Source of the DNA: Gammaproteobacteria bacterium
Lineage (GTDB): Bacteria; Pseudomonadota; Gammaproteobacteria; Enterobacterales; GCA-2746155
Length of the DNA stretch: 38,924 nt
Reading direction: 5' to 3'
Assembly (NCBI GenBank): GCA_002746155.1
Contig: NVWF01000001.1
Location: forward strand, 40,850 to 79,773
A program made the position numbers and the translations under genes. Shown piece after piece: positions 35,349 through 38,924 of the stretch. Positions within the stretch are counted from its first letter, which is position 1. Each line of letters begins with the position of its first letter. The notes below the pieces were generated by a model, which saw only the letters and a program-made list of their open reading frames with translations, was not told the DNA's origin and did no database searches.

Positions 35349-35915
35349 TCACTTAGTATCAACAGCATCACCTGAACCACTTCCTGTAGCTGTCATAAAA
35401 ATATATTTGAAATAATCTTTTAATGTTAACGACAATAACATCCTTTGATCTGTTTCCGCTAACAGCTTAGGAGTAGACATATCAATGTTATTTATTTGCG
35501 CCAAACCAGTGATCCCAGGCAATACATTGTAAACACCTCTACGATCACGCTCCTCAATCAGTTCTTCTTGATTAAAAAGATTCGGTCTTGGTCCAACAAA
35601 GCTCATATCACCATTAAGAACATTGATTAATTGAGGTAGCTCATCAATTTTAGTTTTTCGTAAAAATGAGCCTAGTTTTGTGATTGATGCTGTATTTGCT
35701 AGATGACTGGCTACAGATTTTGTTTCTACGCTCATAGTCCTAAATTTGATTAGGGTAAAAGCTTTCTTATTCTTACCGACTCTCTTTTGTAAAAAAATAG
35801 GAGAGCCTGTATCAAATAGACCTATGATGATAATAATCAATAAAAAAGGAAATGTGAATAATAAGCCTAAGAAAGCAAATAAAAAATCAAGAATTCGTAT
35901 AAGTATATTCGTCAT
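35349..35915 (-). CDS. Initiating sugar (phosphoglycosyl) transferase, PglC-like size
   Basis: The 188-residue protein is a minimal bacterial sugar transferase (PF02397) that moves a sugar-1-phosphate to undecaprenyl phosphate, starting O-antigen, capsule or glycan assembly. It has one N-terminal hydrophobic re-entrant segment (about 6-32), the catalytic Asp-Glu dyad in TKIDELPQLINVL, and the conserved MSFVGPRP and PGITGLAQI. It lacks the multi-membrane N-domain of WcaJ/WbaP enzymes. It lies between the SDR gene and the dehydratase gene, a usual trio for 2-acetamido-6-deoxy-sugar initiation. Confidence 0.93.
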   Translation of the reverse strand: MTNILIRILDFLFAFLGLLFTFPFLLIIIIIGLFDTGSPIFLQKRVGKNKKAFTLIKFRTMSVETKSVASHLANTASITKLGSFLRKTKIDELPQLINVLNGDMSFVGPRPNLFNQEELIEERDRRGVYNVLPGITGLAQINNIDMSTPKLLAETDQRMLLSLTLKDYFKYIFMTATGSGSGDAVDTK

Positions 35916-35947
35916 TAAGTTAAACCAATATTATTTATTAATTACAA

Positions 35948-36868
35948 TTAGATCTTTATGAAGTGTGTAGCCGTTACATTAAATGCTTCCTTTATAGAAA
36001 CAGGTGGTTGCCAATCAAGTAGTTGTTTAGTTTTTGAAATGTCAACCTGTAGTGAACCACACAAGCGTTCTACGATGGCAGATTTACCCGTAACCTTTCC
36101 CAAGATATCAAATACCTTAACAGGTACGGGTAACATCCAGCCTTTATTTCCTTGTGAAATACTCATCTCTTTGACCATTCTAGCCGTTGATAAGTCATCA
36201 TCATCTGAAACCAGAAAAGTTTGATTAGCTGCTTTATGATGATAAATACACTTAATAATTAAATCAACCAAATTTTCAATATAAACCATGCTTAGTCTGT
36301 TATTTGTGATACATCCAAATGGTAATGGAACTCCAAAAGAAGCCAGTTTCATTAAAGCTACAAAGTTTGCTTTAACACCTGGTCCATATACTAAAGGCGG
36401 GCGAATAATAACAAACTCCATATTTGACGACTCACATATTTTTTTTAATGCTTGCTCGGCTTGATATTTAGATTTAGCTGCTAATGAATTAGGTGAAATA
36501 GTTGATGTACTTTTAATACCTTGCCCTACATTACCGTGAACTAAAAGAGTACTAATATAAATAAATCTTTTAACATCTGAACTTGCGGCTTGTTTAGCTA
36601 AATTTTCTGTAGCTTTATAATTAATTTCGAAATACTCATCTTCTGAAAATATTTTATGAGCGCATCCAGCTAAGTGAATAACAACATCAATATCTTTAAA
36701 AAAACCACTCCAATTAGTAGAAGATGTTATATTTTCACAAACAATCTCACTATCGTCTGAGTAGGTGTTCTTTCTAACAACACATTTAAAATCATTGTGT
36801 TTTATGGCTAGAGTTTTTTTAAGGCAAGTACCGATAAAGCCTGTAGAGCCTGTGACTAATATACGCAT
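35948..36868 (-). CDS. Extended SDR (epimerase/reductase family) with missing catalytic Tyr
   Basis: From ATG 36868 the protein has 306 residues and begins MRILVTGSTGFIG, the right place for the NAD(P) loop; a TTG start 21 bases upstream is open but unlikely. The position fits the WbpV/Gne-like enzymes (4-keto reductase or epimerase) that accompany an initiating transferase and WbpM. Serine/threonine of the triad are seen in IYISTLLVHG. The YxxxK motif is altered: where YGxSK is expected the protein reads AAKSK (A130, K134), followed by YQAEQAL. Unless Y135 replaces it, the enzyme may be inactive or unusual. Confidence 0.85.
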   Translation of the reverse strand: MRILVTGSTGFIGTCLKKTLAIKHNDFKCVVRKNTYSDDSEIVCENITSSTNWSGFFKDIDVVIHLAGCAHKIFSEDEYFEINYKATENLAKQAASSDVKRFIYISTLLVHGNVGQGIKSTSTISPNSLAAKSKYQAEQALKKICESSNMEFVIIRPPLVYGPGVKANFVALMKLASFGVPLPFGCITNNRLSMVYIENLVDLIIKCIYHHKAANQTFLVSDDDDLSTARMVKEMSISQGNKGWMLPVPVKVFDILGKVTGKSAIVERLCGSLQVDISKTKQLLDWQPPVSIKEAFNVTATHFIKI

Positions 36869-36872
36869 TAGG

Positions 36873-37013
36873 TTAAGACTCAATATCAAATATTAATTTT
36901 TGTAAATTAACCATTAACATTCCTTTTTTTAACTCTTTCATATAAAAATACAGCAATCTCAGTATAATAATGCCGTTGATATCAAAACATTCTTCCCAAA
37001 TAAAACGACGCAT
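36873..37013 (-). CDS. Possible 46-codon open frame, unrecognised
   Basis: The 169-base gap between the GT4 gene and the SDR gene is almost filled by an open frame from ATG 37013 to TAA 36873 on the same strand. It starts MRRFIWEECFD and contains a hydrophobic stretch (INGIIILRLLYFY) and a lysine-rich middle. No good ribosome site precedes it and I recognise no family. It may be a chance frame or a fragment of an older glycosyltransferase gene. Confidence 0.2.
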   Translation of the reverse strand: MRRFIWEECFDINGIIILRLLYFYMKELKKGMLMVNLQKLIFDIES

Positions 37014-37037
37014 TCAGATGTAACTGAGGAACCTTTC

Positions 37038-38327
37038 CTACCTAATCTTAAGGCTGTTAAGCCTTTGTGATTTCGAAACTATTTTTTCTATTCTTACTTC
37101 TAAATCGCTCAATATTATTTCTGGATGAAACCTCTTTAAATACAGATCCTTTGCATTAATTGACTTTTCATTTAAAATTGAAGGTTTGCATAAATATCCG
37201 AACAAAATGCACTCTAACTGAGATACTGAACTGTAAGTATCACCGGCTTCATGATTAGCCAAGATATGCTTACCTAATCCCTTAAGGCTTGATATAATGG
37301 GTTTTCCTGCGGCGCAATACTCCATAAACTTATTTGGCAAGTGATTACGAAAGTTTGAAATATTTTTATAAGGGGCAAGTAACAAATCTGATTTGGTTAA
37401 TAATGAAAAAACAATATTTGCATCGATTTGTCCAGTAAATAGTACATTTGGCAAAGAAGCAAACTTATTTTTCAAGCCCTCAAACTTACCTCCCGTGCCA
37501 CAAATGATAACTTTAACCGACGCAAAAGATTTTCTCTGCGTACTTAGCACTTGGTATAACGGCTCAAAGTCAAACATTAAACCGAGTGTACCAGCAAATG
37601 TTATTAATATATCATTGTCCTTCAAATCTAGTTTGTTTATAAAACTTGTCGCCAGCTCATCGTTTTTAGCTGTAATAGTTGGTAATAAGAACGGTATATA
37701 TGAAACAAAATCGCAATCACATTTATCTCGCCCAGAATTATGAGTCGCCCACTTTAAAAAATCAGGGTTAACTGCCATGATATTTGTTGAATATTTCATT
37801 GCAAATGTCTTCATTAAAATATACGGAGAAAAAAGCAACTTCAAAACTAATGCATACTTCTTACCGCTTGTTTCAAACACAACATCAGGCCATTGATCGC
37901 GAATATCCAATACCACAGGTGTTTTTGAGACCAGCCCATATAAAACAGTAAAAAAACTTGATTCTGGTGTCGGATAGGAACAAATGATCACATCAGAATT
38001 ATCCCGTTTGAGCAAATGAAAAAACACTTTTATCCCAAAAATAAAATGATCAACAAACCTCCAAAGAGATAGGTTTGATTTATATCCTGGAGTACGCAAC
38101 ATTGTGATAATTTTATGTAAAGAGCCTACATTTTTAGTATCCCCCCTATTTACTTTATTAAAGTGGTCAAAAGAAGAAAAAACCCATGACACGTCATGGC
38201 CTTTTGAATAAAAGAAGTCTGCAAATATACCCGATCTCCACAACCTTGCGCCATTAGAGTCAGTGGGTAAACACTCAGAGTTTCGGATTATGGTAATAGA
38301 AAACTTGCCCTTAGTGGTTTCATTCAT
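37038..38327 (-). CDS. Glycosyltransferase family 4 (WbuB-like)
   Basis: The 429-residue protein is a GT-B glycosyltransferase of the GT4 type for O-antigen or capsule. The N-terminal domain resembles WbuB-like proteins (GARLWRSGIFADFFYSKGHD near 26-46, then VVLDIRDQWPDV near 140). The C-terminal domain has FAGTLGLMFDFEPL, VLFTGQID and LLLAPYKN ... NKFMEYCAAGKPI, the usual nucleotide-sugar-binding E/G loops. Donor and acceptor cannot be told. Its start overlaps the end of the polymerase/ligase-like gene by 8 bases, so they are coupled. Confidence 0.92.
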   Translation of the reverse strand: MNETTKGKFSITIIRNSECLPTDSNGARLWRSGIFADFFYSKGHDVSWVFSSFDHFNKVNRGDTKNVGSLHKIITMLRTPGYKSNLSLWRFVDHFIFGIKVFFHLLKRDNSDVIICSYPTPESSFFTVLYGLVSKTPVVLDIRDQWPDVVFETSGKKYALVLKLLFSPYILMKTFAMKYSTNIMAVNPDFLKWATHNSGRDKCDCDFVSYIPFLLPTITAKNDELATSFINKLDLKDNDILITFAGTLGLMFDFEPLYQVLSTQRKSFASVKVIICGTGGKFEGLKNKFASLPNVLFTGQIDANIVFSLLTKSDLLLAPYKNISNFRNHLPNKFMEYCAAGKPIISSLKGLGKHILANHEAGDTYSSVSQLECILFGYLCKPSILNEKSINAKDLYLKRFHPEIILSDLEVRIEKIVSKSQRLNSLKIR

Positions 38328-38924
38328 ATTTAATTATTTTTCTCTTAGAGTATGATGCAACAGTTGAAATAACAGCAAGGCTTAATATTAAAGAGTCTGC
38401 GTATAACGTAACATTTGCATTCGAAAATATAAACATTCCAATTAAGGTTGATTTAATCCAATTACGATCTCTAATTGAACAACTATTATTGAATAGAACA
38501 TAGAATAAAGAACATATTAGTAATAAGTAAAAAAACAAGCCCCACACTCCTCCTTCAAGCATAACTTCTAGAAAGTTATTATGAGTACTTTTTAAATCTC
38601 TAAGTGGCAACAATACAACCCTTGCTTGATTTAAGCCCTGCCCAAAGATAGGATTTTCTTTTATTAATTCAATAGAAAACTCAAACAATTCAAATCTACC
38701 ACTACCGGTTTGCGCCCTTTCTGTACGGAACGCCATAAATTCGTAAATAAATTCACCTAAAGGGGATAAGCTTAATAGAACAATAACTAAAATAAACATC
38801 GCAATAAGAAATATTATCACTACCATCTTTTTAGCACTAAAAGTAAATTTACCTATTATCAGCTTGCGTACTAATATAAGAAAAAAAGCAGCTGCTACTG
38901 CTAAATATGTTGTAAATGAAAAAG
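38320..38924 (-). CDS. O-antigen polymerase/ligase-like membrane protein, C-terminal part (cut by window end)
   Basis: The open frame continues to the window end upstream of the first Met at 38826, so the gene is 5'-truncated by the edge. The visible about 200 residues have membrane segments (TTYLAVAAAFFLILV, IIFLIAMFILVIVLLSL, GLFFYLLLICSLFYVLF, LILSLAVISTVASY) and the Wzy_C loop: RFELFEFSIELIKENPIFG, then STHNNFLEVMLEGG. This loop is shared by Wzy polymerases and WaaL ligases, so the two cannot be separated. It is the first gene seen of the polysaccharide run and overlaps the GT4 gene. Confidence 0.85.
   Translation of the reverse strand, partial: FSFTTYLAVAAAFFLILVRKLIIGKFTFSAKKMVVIIFLIAMFILVIVLLSLSPLGEFIYEFMAFRTERAQTGSGRFELFEFSIELIKENPIFGQGLNQARVVLLPLRDLKSTHNNFLEVMLEGGVWGLFFYLLLICSLFYVLFNNSCSIRDRNWIKSTLIGMFIFSNANVTLYADSLILSLAVISTVASYSKRKIIKYE

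Overview
The window looks like the chromosome of an AT-rich gammaproteobacterium. The evidence is the gene order carA-carB-greA-yhbY-rlmE-ftsH-folP-glmM lying near dapB, dnaJ, dnaK and grpE, a linkage familiar from Pseudomonas and Shewanella relatives, together with E. coli-like GreA, AlaA, RlmE and NadK and Gac/Csr-type regulatory RNA signals. I cannot name a genus from sequence alone.

Left part (1-9.1 kb): one long minus-strand run, carA > carB > greA > yhbY > rlmE > ftsH > folP > glmM (glmM cut by the window edge). carA most plausibly starts at a TTG codon behind a GGAGG ribosome site, just downstream of a terminator-like hairpin. The 9.1-10.2 kb gap has no protein gene that I accept. It holds the most interesting signal in the window: two consecutive plus-strand small RNAs of the CsrB/RsmX/RsmY/RsmZ type. 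They carry 10 and 6 GGA motifs, many in hairpin loops, each ends at an intrinsic-terminator-like hairpin, and each is preceded by an 18-bp GacA/UvrY-like box about 150-180 bp upstream of its predicted start. They sit where dapB and carA are usually adjacent.

Middle (10.2-23.98 kb): dapB (+) converges on the heat-shock operon grpE-dnaK-dnaJ (-), which has a near-consensus sigma-32 promoter and a likely second one before dnaK. Next come an AhpD-like CXXC protein and the alanine aminotransferase alaA. A tight sugar-nucleotide operon follows, manC-pgi-(Ugd-like)-galU. Its third gene is a UDP-glucose dehydrogenase paralogue that has lost the catalytic cysteine. nadK and a small outer-membrane barrel gene point the other way.

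Right part (24-38.9 kb): a surface-polysaccharide region interleaved with toxin-antitoxin and accessory genes. It contains a decayed Phd-type antitoxin, a HepT/MntA pair bracketed by short palindromic repeats, an intact ugd and galE, two AAA/DUF4143 ATPases flanking a HigB/HigA pair, a bifunctional sulfate adenylyltransferase/APS kinase, a WbpM/CapD-type dehydratase, an initiating sugar transferase, an SDR lacking its catalytic Tyr, a GT4 glycosyltransferase and the end of an O-antigen polymerase/ligase-like gene. A 13-codon relic of a second ugd lies in the gap before the dehydratase gene. Together manC, pgi, galU, ugd, galE and the dehydratase could supply GDP-mannose, UDP-glucose, UDP-glucuronate, UDP-galactose and a 6-deoxy-4-keto amino sugar for O-antigen or capsule assembly. 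The Csr-type RNAs would be natural candidates to control such surface traits, but that link is inference.
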